A stretch of DNA of 64,000 nt. It comes from Halomonas sp. LR3S48. GTDB lineage: Bacteria; Pseudomonadota; Gammaproteobacteria; Pseudomonadales; Halomonadaceae. Numbering within the stretch: the stretch's first letter is position 1; the number at the start of each line of letters is the position of its first letter. This document shows positions 35,478-44,777 of the stretch, piece by piece. Under the pieces are notes generated by a model. The model made no database searches. It was not told where the DNA came from and worked only from the letters and a program-made list of their open reading frames with translations. Location of the stretch: positions 1,674,001 to 1,738,000 of the forward strand of contig NZ_CP107009.1 of the NCBI RefSeq assembly GCF_025725665.1, written 5' to 3'. The translations under genes were made by a program, and so were the position numbers.

Positions 35478-36764
35478 CTAACGCCAGCGCTCGAGAAGTT
35501 GGTAATACCACATCCCCGCGGCCAGCAGCGGGTTGCCTAGAGCATCGCCGAACGGCACCTTGACGTGGCGACAGGCGGCGAAGGTATCGAACTCTTCCAT
35601 ATGGCCGGAAATCGCCTTGGCCATGATCTCGCCGACGATGTGCGAGGTCGCCACGCCATGACCCGAATAGCCCTGGGCGTAGTAGACGGTGTCGGAGAGC
35701 CGGCCCAGCATGGGGATGCGATTGACCACGATGCCGGCCATGCCCTGCCAGGCATAGTCGATCGGGGTTCCCCTGAGCTGAGGGAAGGTGGCCTCCAGGC
35801 GCGGGCGCAGCTCGGCGGCGATGTCGGGGGAGTCCCTGCCCGAATAGTTGGCCCCGCCACCGAAGAGGAGCCGGCTGTCGGCGGTGAGTCGGTAGTAGTC
35901 GAGCACGAAGCGGCAGTCGTAGACGGCAAGGTCGTGGGGATTGATGGCCTCGGCCAGCCCGCCCAGTGGCGCGGTGGTGACGATGCCCAGCGAGGCCGGG
36001 AACAGCTTGCCGCCAAGCCGGCGCCGCTCCAGGCGGTGGTAGGCGTTGCCTGCCAGAAGCACCCGCTCGGCGCGGACCGTGCCGTGCTCGGTGATAACGG
36101 CGGGAGAAGGCCCGTGCTCGATGCGGACGACGGGCGAATGCTCGAAGATCTCCGCGCCCAGCGACTCGGCGACGCGAACTTCGCCCAAGCACAGGTTGAG
36201 CGGATGCAGGTGCAGGTTGCAGCGGTTGAGCAGCCCGCCGTGATAAAGTTCGGTGCGCACCACCTCGCGTACCTGGCGGGCATCAAGCAGCTCGACGTGC
36301 TCGCCCATGCCGCGGGTCTGACAGGCCTCGAAATCGGCCCTGAGAGCCTGCATGTGCGAAGGCTGCCAGGCTGCCTGCAGGTGGCCATGCTTGAGGTCGC
36401 AGGGAATGGCGTATTTTTCCACCCGCTCGCGGATGATGCGCTGGCCGCGCCAGCGCAGGTTCCAGACATAATCGTCGGCGGCCTCGCCCAGGGTGCGGCG
36501 CATCTGCTTGCGCATGGCCGCTTCGCCGGAGAGGCTGCCGGTCACCTGGCCGCCGTTGCGCCCGCTGGCGCCCCAGCCGATCTTGTTGGCCTCGACGATG
36601 GCCACCCTGTAGCCGCGCTCGGCCAGCTCTACCGCCGTGGCCACTCCCGTGAAGCCGCCTCCGACGATGGCGATATCGACCTCCACCTCGCCCTGCAGCC
36701 GTGAGTAGTCCGACTCCTGAAGGATCGATGCGGTGTAATAGGAGGCGCAGCGTGGCTCGGCCAT
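35478..36764 (-). CDS. FAD-dependent oxidoreductase, PuuB/OrdL-like
   Basis: A 428-residue DAO-family flavoprotein. The dinucleotide-binding motif IAIVGGGFTGVATAVELAERG begins near residue 31, and GWGASGRNGGQVTGSL is the FAD signature of gamma-glutamylputrescine oxidases. The C-terminal YYAQGYSGHGVATSHIVGE completes the fold. Likely oxidises a secondary or primary amine such as gamma-glutamylputrescine; no other puu genes are nearby, so the substrate is open. Confidence 0.87.
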   Translation of the reverse strand: MAEPRCASYYTASILQESDYSRLQGEVEVDIAIVGGGFTGVATAVELAERGYRVAIVEANKIGWGASGRNGGQVTGSLSGEAAMRKQMRRTLGEAADDYVWNLRWRGQRIIRERVEKYAIPCDLKHGHLQAAWQPSHMQALRADFEACQTRGMGEHVELLDARQVREVVRTELYHGGLLNRCNLHLHPLNLCLGEVRVAESLGAEIFEHSPVVRIEHGPSPAVITEHGTVRAERVLLAGNAYHRLERRRLGGKLFPASLGIVTTAPLGGLAEAINPHDLAVYDCRFVLDYYRLTADSRLLFGGGANYSGRDSPDIAAELRPRLEATFPQLRGTPIDYAWQGMAGIVVNRIPMLGRLSDTVYYAQGYSGHGVATSHIVGEIMAKAISGHMEEFDTFAACRHVKVPFGDALGNPLLAAGMWYYQLLERWR

Positions 36765-36796
36765 GTTGACTCCACAAGACGTCGAAAATACTCAAC

Positions 36797-36815
36797 GCAT
36801 GCTAGCACAGCATGC
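36797..36815. repeat. Inverted repeat GCATGCT-N5-AGCATGC upstream of the PuuB-like gene
   Basis: Perfect 7-bp arms (36797-36803 and 36809-36815) 33 bp before the start codon of the minus-strand PuuB-like gene. Position and size fit an operator. Confidence 0.45.
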
Positions 36816-36878
36816 GGATTGGACACGTTCGGCATGGTGGTCGCCCCCTGCTGCCGGCGCTCTGCGTGAGGGGCGAGC

Positions 36879-36907
36879 TTTGCGCCTTCGGCATCAGCCG
36901 GTAGAAT
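36879..36907 (+). promoter_or_regulatory. Putative promoter of dnaX
   Basis: TTTGCG (36879-36884) and TAGAAT (36902-36907) are separated by 17 bp, predicting a transcript with about 100 nt before the dnaX start at 37013. Confidence 0.5.
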
Positions 36908-37012
36908 GGGGGTTTTCACATTCGGCTCGTCGGCCGGACTTCTCGCCGGGGCAAAGCAGGCCCTGCTCCGACCGGCTGCCCGCCAGCCCCGCTGCAAGGA
37001 ATACGTGCTGCA

Positions 37013-39082
37013 ATGAGCTATCAGGTTCTGGCCCGCAAGTGGCGGCCGCGTACGTTCCATGAACTGGTCGGCCAGGAGCACGTCCAGCGTGCGCTGGTCA
37101 ACGCCCTCGACCAGGGGCGTCTGCACCATGCCTACCTGTTCACCGGCACGCGAGGCGTCGGCAAGACGACTCTGGCAAGAATACTTGCCAAATGTCTCAA
37201 CTGTACCGCCAAGGGGTATGGCGACGACGGCGTCACCTCCACGCCCTGCGGCGAGTGCGACAGCTGCCGTGCCATCGACGAGGGGCGCTTCGTCGACCTG
37301 ATCGAGGTCGATGCCGCCTCGCGCACCAAGGTCGAGGACACGCGTGAACTGCTCGACAACGTGCAGTACGCCCCTACCCAGGGGCGCTACAAGGTTTACC
37401 TCATCGACGAGGTGCACATGCTCTCCACCAGCAGCTTCAACGCGCTGCTGAAGACGCTGGAAGAGCCACCACCCCACGTCAAGTTCCTGCTCGCCACTAC
37501 CGATCCGCAGAAGCTGCCCGCCACGGTGCTGTCGCGCTGCCTGCAGTTCACGCTCAAGAACATGCCGCCGGAGCGCATCGTCACCCACCTGGCCAAGGTC
37601 CTCGAGGCCGAGAGCATCGGCTTCGAGGAGAGCGCCTTGTGGTTGCTGGGGCGGGCTGCCGACGGCTCCATGCGCGATGCCATGAGCCTGACCGACCAGG
37701 CCATCGCCTTCGGCCAGGGTCAGGTCCGCCATGCCGACGTCGCTGCCATGCTGGGGACGCTCGATCACCGCCATGTGCTGGCGCTGGTCGAGGCCTTGGC
37801 CGACACCGACGCTCCCAGGCTGCTGAGCGAGATTGCCCAGTTGGCCGAGCAGGGGCCGGATTTCGCCGCGGTTCTCGACGACATGACGGCGGTGCTGCAC
37901 CGCCTGGCCGTGGCACAGATGGTGCCGGATGCGGTGGACAACGGCCACGGCGATCGGGAAACGGTGCTGGCGCTGGCCTCGCGCTTCACCGCCGAGGACG
38001 TGCAGCTCTACTACCAGATCGGTATCCAGGGGCGTGGCGACATGGCCCACGCCCCCGATCTGCGTACGGCGCTGGAGATGACCCTGCTACGCATGCTCGC
38101 CTTCCGCCCCCAGGGTGTGCCCCAGCCGGCTAAGACACCGCTACCGCTGCGCGGGTCGGACGTTGGCGGCACGCCTCCCGCACCCGCGGGTGGGACGGGC
38201 GAGTCACCGCCCCACGCCCAGAACGCCGGCAGTACGACCTCCATGCCACCGAGTCGGCCGGCCTTGGATTCCACCGGGCAGCCGGCCGAGCCGGCTCCAG
38301 TGCAGAGCACACCAGAGCCTGGCGTCGAGAGCGAAAGAGCCGAGCCACCCCCGCCTTGGGAGGAGCCAGCCGATGCGGCCATGACGCCGCCGCTGGGCGA
38401 GGTCTCCCGTGCCGAGTCCACGCAAGGGGTGCCAGTCGACTCAGGTTCAGAAGAACACGCCACACCGATGACAGCGATCGAACGGTCGTCGGTGCAGCCA
38501 TACGCGGCCAGACAAGAAATGGCGCCAAGGGCGGAAGAGGGTGACACTGCCGTACTGGAGGCGCCCGGGCCGGCTCCCGAAGCGCCTGAGCCGGTGGTCG
38601 AAGCGCTGTCCGTCGATCAGCCGGTCGCCGAGGTGCCGGAGCCGCAGGCCGTTGCAGCCAATACTGCCAGCGATGAGTTGCTCGATCATGACCGCTGGCT
38701 GGAAAGTTTCGACAGCCTGGGCCTGGGAGGCCTGACGCGCAACCTTGCTGCCCACTGCGTGGTCGAAGCCGATGACGGCAATCGGCTGACGCTGCGCCTG
38801 GACCCGTCGCAGGAGGCCATGAACGCCGAGATCCACGTACGTCGTGTACAGGAGGCATTGGCCACCATTGGCGTGTCGCGTCAGTTGGTGATCGAGCCGG
38901 GACCACTGCCGACGGAGGTGGAAACGCCTCGACAGCGCGCTGACCGGATCGCCGCCGAGCGCCATGCCGAAGCCGTGGCAGCCCTGCAGTGCGACCCGCA
39001 TGTCAGGCAGTTGCAGGATACCTTCGGCGCGCGCTTGATCGAATCGAGCGTCAAGCCGGCGGAAATGGCGCCAAGGGCCTGA
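37013..39082 (+). CDS. dnaX: DNA polymerase III subunit gamma/tau
   Basis: A 689-residue clamp-loader subunit. The AAA+ core has Walker [21 protein letters not shown], a Cys4 zinc module (CLNC to CGECDSC), Walker [21 protein letters not shown] and the sensor segment. Residues about 370-560 are a Pro/Glu-rich linker, followed by the tau C-terminal domain (from about [18 protein letters not shown]) that binds alpha and DnaB. I found no A-rich slippery heptamer, so a gamma form made by frameshifting is not predicted. ybaB and recR follow, the standard order. Confidence 0.96.
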   Translation: MSYQVLARKWRPRTFHELVGQEHVQRALVNALDQGRLHHAYLFTGTRGVGKTTLARILAKCLNCTAKGYGDDGVTSTPCGECDSCRAIDEGRFVDLIEVDAASRTKVEDTRELLDNVQYAPTQGRYKVYLIDEVHMLSTSSFNALLKTLEEPPPHVKFLLATTDPQKLPATVLSRCLQFTLKNMPPERIVTHLAKVLEAESIGFEESALWLLGRAADGSMRDAMSLTDQAIAFGQGQVRHADVAAMLGTLDHRHVLALVEALADTDAPRLLSEIAQLAEQGPDFAAVLDDMTAVLHRLAVAQMVPDAVDNGHGDRETVLALASRFTAEDVQLYYQIGIQGRGDMAHAPDLRTALEMTLLRMLAFRPQGVPQPAKTPLPLRGSDVGGTPPAPAGGTGESPPHAQNAGSTTSMPPSRPALDSTGQPAEPAPVQSTPEPGVESERAEPPPPWEEPADAAMTPPLGEVSRAESTQGVPVDSGSEEHATPMTAIERSSVQPYAARQEMAPRAEEGDTAVLEAPGPAPEAPEPVVEALSVDQPVAEVPEPQAVAANTASDELLDHDRWLESFDSLGLGGLTRNLAAHCVVEADDGNRLTLRLDPSQEAMNAEIHVRRVQEALATIGVSRQLVIEPGPLPTEVETPRQRADRIAAERHAEAVAALQCDPHVRQLQDTFGARLIESSVKPAEMAPRA

Positions 39083-39120
39083 TACCGACAGTTTCACTTT
39101 GCCAAGCGAGAGGAACGATC

Positions 39121-39447
39121 ATGATGAAAGGTGGAATGGGCAACCTGATGAAACAGGCCCAGGAGATGCAGCAGAAGATGCAGCGCGTTCAGGAGGAAGT
39201 CGCCAAGGCCGAGGTGACCGGCGAAGCCGGCGCCGGCATGATCAAGGTGACCATGAACGGCCGTCACGACGTGAGCAAGGTCGACATCGACCCCAGCGTC
39301 ATGGAGGAGGACAAGGAGCTGCTCGAGGACCTGCTGGCTGCGGCTGTCAACGATGCCGTGCGCAAGGTCGAAGCCAGCTCGCGCGAGAAGATGGAGGAGG
39401 CCACGGCGGGGCTCAATCTGCCACCCGGCTTCAAGATGCCCTTCTGA
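39121..39447 (+). CDS. ybaB: YbaB/EbfC nucleoid-associated protein
   Basis: A 108-residue DNA-binding dimer protein. It starts at ATG 39121 behind GAGAGGAAC; residues 8-35 form the long helix with [20 protein letters not shown] and the end is the conserved [12 protein letters not shown]. It lies between dnaX and recR as in most gammaproteobacteria and binds DNA with a tweezer-like dimer. Confidence 0.95.
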   Translation: MMKGGMGNLMKQAQEMQQKMQRVQEEVAKAEVTGEAGAGMIKVTMNGRHDVSKVDIDPSVMEEDKELLEDLLAAAVNDAVRKVEASSREKMEEATAGLNLPPGFKMPF

Positions 39448-39506
39448 CTCGGCTGAAACCGGCGGCGCTCGACCATGCGGCGTTAACCATCCTCTAGAGG
39501 TACCGA

Positions 39507-40112
39507 ATGAGTTTTTCCCCCCTCGTCGAGAGGTTGATGGAGTCGCTGCGGGTACTGCCGGGTGTGGGCCCCAAGACCGCGCAGCGCATGGCGATGCACC
39601 TGCTCGAACGCGAACGCGACGGCGGGCGTCGCCTGGCCGCCGTGCTCGAGCAGGCCATCGAGCAGGTGGGCTATTGCCGGCGTTGCCGCACCCTCACCGA
39701 GGAGGATATCTGCGGGCTATGCACCAGCAGCCGGCGCGACGATGCCCTGCTGTGCGTGGTAGAGTCGCCAGCCGATCAGTTGGCCATCGAGGAGGCCGGC
39801 GGATTTCGCGGTCGCTATTTCGTCCTCCACGGCCATCTCTCGCCGTTGGATGGCATCGGCCCCGAGGACATCGGGCTCGAGCAGCTCGAGGCGCGTATCG
39901 CCGAAGGCGGCATCAGCGAGGTGATCCTGGCCACCAATCCGACGGTAGAGGGCGAGGCCACGGCGCACTACATTGCCGCTCAGCTCACGCCCCACGGTGT
40001 CACGCTCTCGCGTCTGGCCTATGGTGTGCCCATGGGCGGGGAACTCGAGTATGTCGATGGTGGCACCCTCAGTCGTGCCTTCAACGGACGCCTGCCGTTT
40101 CGTGGCGATTGA
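39507..40112 (+). CDS. recR: Recombination protein RecR
   Basis: A 201-residue protein acting with RecF and RecO in RecA loading at gaps. It has the N-terminal helix-hairpin-helix ([19 protein letters not shown]), a C4 zinc motif ([16 protein letters not shown]), and a Toprim domain with [14 protein letters not shown] and [16 protein letters not shown]. Length is standard. Confidence 0.96.
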   Translation: MSFSPLVERLMESLRVLPGVGPKTAQRMAMHLLERERDGGRRLAAVLEQAIEQVGYCRRCRTLTEEDICGLCTSSRRDDALLCVVESPADQLAIEEAGGFRGRYFVLHGHLSPLDGIGPEDIGLEQLEARIAEGGISEVILATNPTVEGEATAHYIAAQLTPHGVTLSRLAYGVPMGGELEYVDGGTLSRAFNGRLPFRGD

Positions 40113-40148
40113 CGCCGCTACATTGTTTGCACCCAGCTGGACGAACGC

Positions 40149-41279
40149 ATGACCCTGACCCCCGAGATACGCTGGATCGATACGCCCGAGGCACTGGATG
40201 CCGCCTGCGCCGAGGTGGCCCAGGCCGAGGTCATCGCGCTGGATACCGAGTTCTTTCGTGAAAAGACCTTTCACCCGGTCCCGGCGCTGATCCAGTTCTC
40301 CGCCGGTGGGCTGGCCTGGCTGGTCGATCCGCTGGCGGTCGAATGCACAGAGTCCTTTCGCCGCCTGCTGGGCGAGGGGCCGCTGAAGCTGCTGCATGCC
40401 AGCAGCGAAGACCTCGAAGTGCTGGCGCACTGGGCCGGTGTCACGGTGGCTCCGCTGGTGGACACCCAGGTGGCCCAGGCCCTGCTGGGGGAGGATGCGG
40501 CCATGGGCTACCAGCGCCTGGTGCAGCACTGGACCGGCGAGACCCTGCCCAAGGACGAGACCCGCTCCGACTGGCTAAAGCGCCCACTGAGCGATTCCCA
40601 GCGGCTCTATGCTGCGCTCGACGTGGTCTTTCTGCTCGAGGTCTGGAAACACCAGCGCGAAGCACTGGAACGACAGGGGCGGCGCGAATGGCTCGAGGCC
40701 GACTGTCGTGAACTGCTGTCCCAGGCGCTACGCAGCGATGCGGCAGATGAACAGTGGTTCCGCCGTCATCGTCAGCTGTGGCGGCTTTCGCCGCGCCAGA
40801 TCGAGGCGTATCGGCTGCTGACCACCTGGCGCGAGGGTGAGGCGCGGCGACGCAACCTGCCGCGGGGTTGGCTGTTCAGCGACCGGGTGCTCTACGGCAT
40901 TGCCGAGCGCATGCCAGAGAACCGCTATCAGCTCGCCGAAGTCGAGGAGGTCAAGCCGAGTCAGGTCAAGCGTGATGGCGATACCCTGCTGGCGCTGGTG
41001 AAGCGGGCGCAACAATGCGAGGAGGCGGAGCTGCCGCCTGCGCAGCCGTCGCCGCTGGGAGCGGACTACAAACGACGCATGAAGGCCCTCAAACGGGTCG
41101 TGAACGAACGTGCCGAGACTCTGGGGCTGGCGCCGGAAGTGCTGATGCGCAGGCGCGATCTCGAGGCCATGATCGCAGCCGATCTGGCCGCCGAGCCGCT
41201 GCCTCTTCCCCAAGGCTGGCGTGGAGAATGCCTCTCGGCACCCCTGGCGCAGGCACTGGACGAGGTGAAAGCCGAATGA
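40149..41279 (+). CDS. rnd: Ribonuclease D
   Basis: A 376-residue 3'-5' exoribonuclease of the DEDD family, used in tRNA and small RNA 3' maturation. Exo motifs: [15 protein letters not shown] (DxE), [15 protein letters not shown], and [19 protein letters not shown] with the YxxxD form. An HRDC domain follows at about 205-290. The stop overlaps the start of ycgL by ATGA. Confidence 0.94.
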   Translation: MTLTPEIRWIDTPEALDAACAEVAQAEVIALDTEFFREKTFHPVPALIQFSAGGLAWLVDPLAVECTESFRRLLGEGPLKLLHASSEDLEVLAHWAGVTVAPLVDTQVAQALLGEDAAMGYQRLVQHWTGETLPKDETRSDWLKRPLSDSQRLYAALDVVFLLEVWKHQREALERQGRREWLEADCRELLSQALRSDAADEQWFRRHRQLWRLSPRQIEAYRLLTTWREGEARRRNLPRGWLFSDRVLYGIAERMPENRYQLAEVEEVKPSQVKRDGDTLLALVKRAQQCEEAELPPAQPSPLGADYKRRMKALKRVVNERAETLGLAPEVLMRRRDLEAMIAADLAAEPLPLPQGWRGECLSAPLAQALDEVKAE

Positions 41280-41587
41280 CGGATGACCGCATGCAAGGCG
41301 ACAAGCTGCTGTGCGAGATTTACAAGAGTTCGCGTAGGGAGGAGATGTATCTCTACGTGGACAAGCGGCAGGGCCTCACCGAGGTGCCCGAGGCGTTGCT
41401 CGACCGCTTCGGCAAGCCAGTCTTGACCATGACGCTGATCCTGACGCCGGAAAAAAAGTTGGCGCGCGCGCAGGTGAGCGAAGTCATGGCGGCGATTCGT
41501 GACAAGGGATTCTATTTTCAGATGCCGCCAGCCAAGGATGAGTATCTCCTCGATCTCTACCGCACACCGACGGAAGCCCGTTATTGA
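41276..41587 (+). CDS. ycgL: YcgL-family protein
   Basis: A 103-residue protein of the YcgL domain family, with [18 protein letters not shown] near the start and [19 protein letters not shown] at the end. The ATG at 41276 overlaps the rnd stop. The family almost always follows rnd in gammaproteobacteria, suggesting a role in RNA metabolism, but its activity is not known. Confidence 0.92.
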   Translation: MTDDRMQGDKLLCEIYKSSRREEMYLYVDKRQGLTEVPEALLDRFGKPVLTMTLILTPEKKLARAQVSEVMAAIRDKGFYFQMPPAKDEYLLDLYRTPTEARY

Positions 41588-41589
41588 CC

Positions 41590-42039
41590 ATGCGCGAACG
41601 TTTCTGGGAGCGCTTCGATCTCGAGGAGCTCACCGCCGAGGAGTGGGAAGCGCTGTGCGACGGCTGCGGACAGTGCTGCCTGCTCAAGTTCCAGGACGAG
41701 GATAGCGGCGATCTCGCCGTGCTCGGTGTGGCCTGCGAGCTGCTGGATATTCACAGCTGCCGCTGCAGCGATTATCCCAATCGCCAGGCTCGCGTGCCCG
41801 ACTGTGCCCGGCTCACTCCGCAGCGCGTCGACGAATTCCGCTGGCTGCCGAAATCCTGCGCCTATCGCCGTATCGCAGAAGGGCGTCGGCTGGCCGGTTG
41901 GCATCCGCTGATTTCGGGTGACCCGGAGCGGGTTCATCGCAAAGGGATCAGTGTGCGCAGCTTTGCCATTTCCCAGCGGGACGTGCCCGAAGAAGAACTG
42001 GAAGACCACATCATCGCCATACTGCCGATCGACGGCTGA
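41590..42039 (+). CDS. ycgN: YcgN-family cysteine-cluster protein (UPF0260)
   Basis: A 149-residue protein with a conserved cysteine pattern: LCDGCGQCCLLKFQDE, then ACELLDIHSCRCSDYP and VPDCARL, probably a metal or iron-sulfur site. ATG 41590 was chosen; a TTG at 41584 overlaps the ycgL stop. Function unknown; forms the rnd-ycgL-ycgN cluster. Confidence 0.92.
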   Translation: MRERFWERFDLEELTAEEWEALCDGCGQCCLLKFQDEDSGDLAVLGVACELLDIHSCRCSDYPNRQARVPDCARLTPQRVDEFRWLPKSCAYRRIAEGRRLAGWHPLISGDPERVHRKGISVRSFAISQRDVPEEELEDHIIAILPIDG

Positions 42040-42072
42040 TCCCTCCAAAGAATGAGCCCCTAGCCAAGCACG

Positions 42073-42100
42073 AGACCCGGCCCTTGGCCGGGTCTTCGCT
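42073..42100. terminator. Terminator between convergent ycgN and oligopeptidase B genes
   Basis: Stem AGACCCGGCC (42073-42082) with GGCCGGGTCT (42086-42095) around a 3-nt loop, followed by TCGCT on the plus strand. It lies 33 bp after ycgN and 14 bp after the end of the minus-strand gene and can serve both, though the T-tract is weak. Confidence 0.7.
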
Positions 42101-42109
42101 ATCCCGTGT

Positions 42110-44239
42110 TCAAGGTTCCCTGTCGGCGAGTCCCAGCGCCCAGAGTATGAAGGCGTCCTGACGTGCATTGTCGTGCCACGCCTTGAATCGCCCCGAGGCG
42201 CCACCATGCCCGGCGGCCATGTCCGTACGCAGCAGCACGGGGCCGCGAGCGGTACCCATCTCGATCAGCCGGGCATAGAGCTTGGCTGGCTCCCAGTAGG
42301 GAACCCGGGTGTCGTGCCAGCTACCCTGGAGAAACATGGTGGGGTAAGGCTGGGGGGAGAGGTTGTCCAGCGGCGAGTAGGCATGGATGCGTTTGCGTGC
42401 GTCCAGCTCATCGGGGTTACCCCATTCGCTGTACTCCGCGGTGGTCAACGGCAGGTCGGGATTCTCCATGGTGCGCAGCACGTCGACGAAGGGCACGTCG
42501 AGCACGGCGGCACAGAACGCTTCGGGCGCCAGGTTGAGACTGGCACCGACCAATAGGCCTCCTGCACTGGCGCCATAGGCGGCGATGCGCTCGCCGTCGC
42601 TGAACCCCTTTTCGACCAGTGCGTTGCGTGCTGCGAGGAAGTCGCGAAAGCTGTTTTCCTTGTGCTCGAGCTTGCCGGCCAGGTACCAGGGCTCACCTCG
42701 GTCGCCACCGCCGCGGACATGGGCGACGGCAAAGGCCATGCCACGGGCGAGAAGTTCGAGCCTGGCGATCGAGAACCAGGGGTCGAGGACTTCTCCATAG
42801 GCACCGTAGCCGTAGAGCAGGGTGGGCAAGGGGTGGCCGGCCAGGTCGGCACGCATCACCACCGATACCGGTATGCGTTCGCCGTCGTGGGCACGCGCCC
42901 AGATACGCTCGCAGCAAAGGTCCGCTGGCTGCAGGTTGCCGTGGATCGGCTGTGACTTCAGTACGACACGCTCCTCGCTGTCGAGGTCGCACTCGAGCCA
43001 GCGTACCGGCATGACAAAGGACTCTTCGCGCAGGCGCAGATGGCGGCTGGCGAAGTGCGGCACGTCGTCCAGCATTACGCTACAGGGGGATTCCGGCAGG
43101 GGTAGGCGCTCGTCGCGGCATATACCATGGCGAACATCGAGTTCGATGATGCGGATGCGAACCTGGGCCTCATGATGGTCGCGCTCAGTGATGGCCAGGC
43201 CCCACGCGAAGGCCTCGACATCCTCGAGCGTGGTGTCGTCGCGGTGCCCGAGCAGCGGCTGCCATTGGGCGTCAAAGTCGTGTTCGTCGGCCACGTCCAG
43301 GCGGAAGTGCGGTGCGTTGCGGTTGTGCAGGATGTAGAAATGTCCTGGGCGGTGTTCCAGCCCATACTCCACACCTTTCTCTCGCGGCCGAAAGCAGCGC
43401 GGCGCCTGCTCTGGTGCCAAGGCCGGCAGCAGGTGGCACTCACTCGTGTCCTTGGAAGCGCTCTCCAGTACCAGCCACTGGCGTGAGCGTGTCTTGCCCA
43501 GGCCGAGCCAGAACTCGGGATCGTCCTCGCGCAGTATCAGAGTGGGTTCACCGGCCTGGCCTTCGTCGAGCGGCAGGCGCCAGATGCTGTCGGGGCGCTG
43601 CGTGGCGTCGTAACGCGTGAACAGCAGGGTGGCATTGTCTTCGGCCCAGGTCAGTTCCGGGCCGATTTCCTCCAGCAAGAGGCGTGTCTCGCCGTCGGGT
43701 AGTGCCTTGAGATAGAGTGAAAAACGTTCGTCGCCACTGGTGTCCTCGGTCCAGGCCAGCCAACATTCATTGGGCGACAGCGCCATGTCGCCCAGCTCCA
43801 GGTAATGCTCTGCAGGCGCGCGCGCCTGAAGATCGAGAAAGATGCTCGCCTCCTCCGCGCGGCCATTGGGATGACGCCACCATACCGGATAATCGGCGTC
43901 GGTTGCCGTCTCGCTCCAGTAGGTATAGTGGTCGAGCGCGGTGCGCAATCCGTGGACCGCCAGCTCGCGGCGTGCAAGGTGACCGTGGTAGAGCCGCTCG
44001 ATCAAGCCCTCGAGAAGTGCCATCCAGGCCTGGGACTCCTCGTTGGCGGCCTCGAGAAAGGCCTGGACGCGTGCATCGTCGCGCTCTTCCAGCCAATGCC
44101 ACTCGGGATCCTCGATGCGTCGAAACCGTTCGACCGGCGAAGGAAGTGGCTCAGTGTGGTTGGTGGCGGTGGGATTCGGGCGATGTGGCGGCTGTGCTTT
44201 CATTGGGTCGCGTGTACCATACTCAAGGTGACTTTCCAT
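42110..44239 (-). CDS. Oligopeptidase B (S9 prolyl-oligopeptidase family)
   Basis: A 709-residue cytoplasmic serine peptidase: N-terminal beta-propeller (about 80-430) and C-terminal alpha/beta-hydrolase. The nucleophile is in YGASAGGLLVGASLN, the acid in GSWHDTRVPYWEP and the His in MAAGHGGASGRFK, the S9A/OpdB arrangement that cleaves short peptides after basic residues. The start is uncertain between ATG 44239 and 44203; neither has a strong ribosome site. Confidence 0.9.
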   Translation of the reverse strand: MESHLEYGTRDPMKAQPPHRPNPTATNHTEPLPSPVERFRRIEDPEWHWLEERDDARVQAFLEAANEESQAWMALLEGLIERLYHGHLARRELAVHGLRTALDHYTYWSETATDADYPVWWRHPNGRAEEASIFLDLQARAPAEHYLELGDMALSPNECWLAWTEDTSGDERFSLYLKALPDGETRLLLEEIGPELTWAEDNATLLFTRYDATQRPDSIWRLPLDEGQAGEPTLILREDDPEFWLGLGKTRSRQWLVLESASKDTSECHLLPALAPEQAPRCFRPREKGVEYGLEHRPGHFYILHNRNAPHFRLDVADEHDFDAQWQPLLGHRDDTTLEDVEAFAWGLAITERDHHEAQVRIRIIELDVRHGICRDERLPLPESPCSVMLDDVPHFASRHLRLREESFVMPVRWLECDLDSEERVVLKSQPIHGNLQPADLCCERIWARAHDGERIPVSVVMRADLAGHPLPTLLYGYGAYGEVLDPWFSIARLELLARGMAFAVAHVRGGGDRGEPWYLAGKLEHKENSFRDFLAARNALVEKGFSDGERIAAYGASAGGLLVGASLNLAPEAFCAAVLDVPFVDVLRTMENPDLPLTTAEYSEWGNPDELDARKRIHAYSPLDNLSPQPYPTMFLQGSWHDTRVPYWEPAKLYARLIEMGTARGPVLLRTDMAAGHGGASGRFKAWHDNARQDAFILWALGLADREP

Positions 44240-44288
44240 CCTGTACGATCCGTCAAGGGGCGGGCCGTGACGTGAAAATGAGGTATCG

Positions 44289-44768
44289 ATGCTGACATCC
44301 GATTCGATGTCCCTACTATGGCTGACCTATCTGGGTTTGTCTCTGATCGTGCTGGTGGCTGGCTACCTGGCACTGGCCTTCTTGCCACGCCTGCTGCGCC
44401 TGCCGATTACCTGGATGGTGGCGGGTATCCTGTGGATGCCTACCCGCTTTCGGCTGCCGCTGGTGGAAGAGGGAGAGTTCTACACCGGCATGGCGCCGGC
44501 GGTGGTGGTGTCGGCCGTTGCCTTTCTCGAGCGCAATGGCTCGGTGCTGATGACTTCCGGCTTGCTGGTGGTCGCCGGAGCACTGCTGGGTATTGCCGTT
44601 GGCATTCTGCAGGCGTGGTGGTTCCGCACGGATGCCATGGCCAGCGAAGACGCGCAGGAAGAGAAGAAGCGGGAAGATAACAAGCAGCGTAATAACAGCA
44701 GGCGCAATGGCCAGCGTGGCGAGCCGTCACGTCAGCCACTCAAGCGCCGGGAGCCGAAAATCGGCTAG
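44289..44768 (+). CDS. Two-to-three-helix membrane protein of unknown function
   Basis: A 159-residue protein with an N-terminal hydrophobic segment (LLWLTYLGLSLIVLVAGYLA), another at about 35-50, and a third at about 85-112 (LMTSGLLVVAGALLGIAVG). The C-terminal 40 residues are very basic and low-complexity (K, R, N, Q). A GAGG site precedes the ATG by 6 bp. It lies 9 bp before the VWA gene, so they likely share a transcript. I do not recognise the family. Confidence 0.72.
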   Translation: MLTSDSMSLLWLTYLGLSLIVLVAGYLALAFLPRLLRLPITWMVAGILWMPTRFRLPLVEEGEFYTGMAPAVVVSAVAFLERNGSVLMTSGLLVVAGALLGIAVGILQAWWFRTDAMASEDAQEEKKREDNKQRNNSRRNGQRGEPSRQPLKRREPKIG

Positions 44769-44777
44769 GGAGCCCCG

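Noticed and set aside
37013..39082. Programmed frameshift in dnaX giving a gamma subunit
   Set aside because: No A-AAA-AAG-like slippery heptamer with a following hairpin was seen; only full-length tau is predicted.
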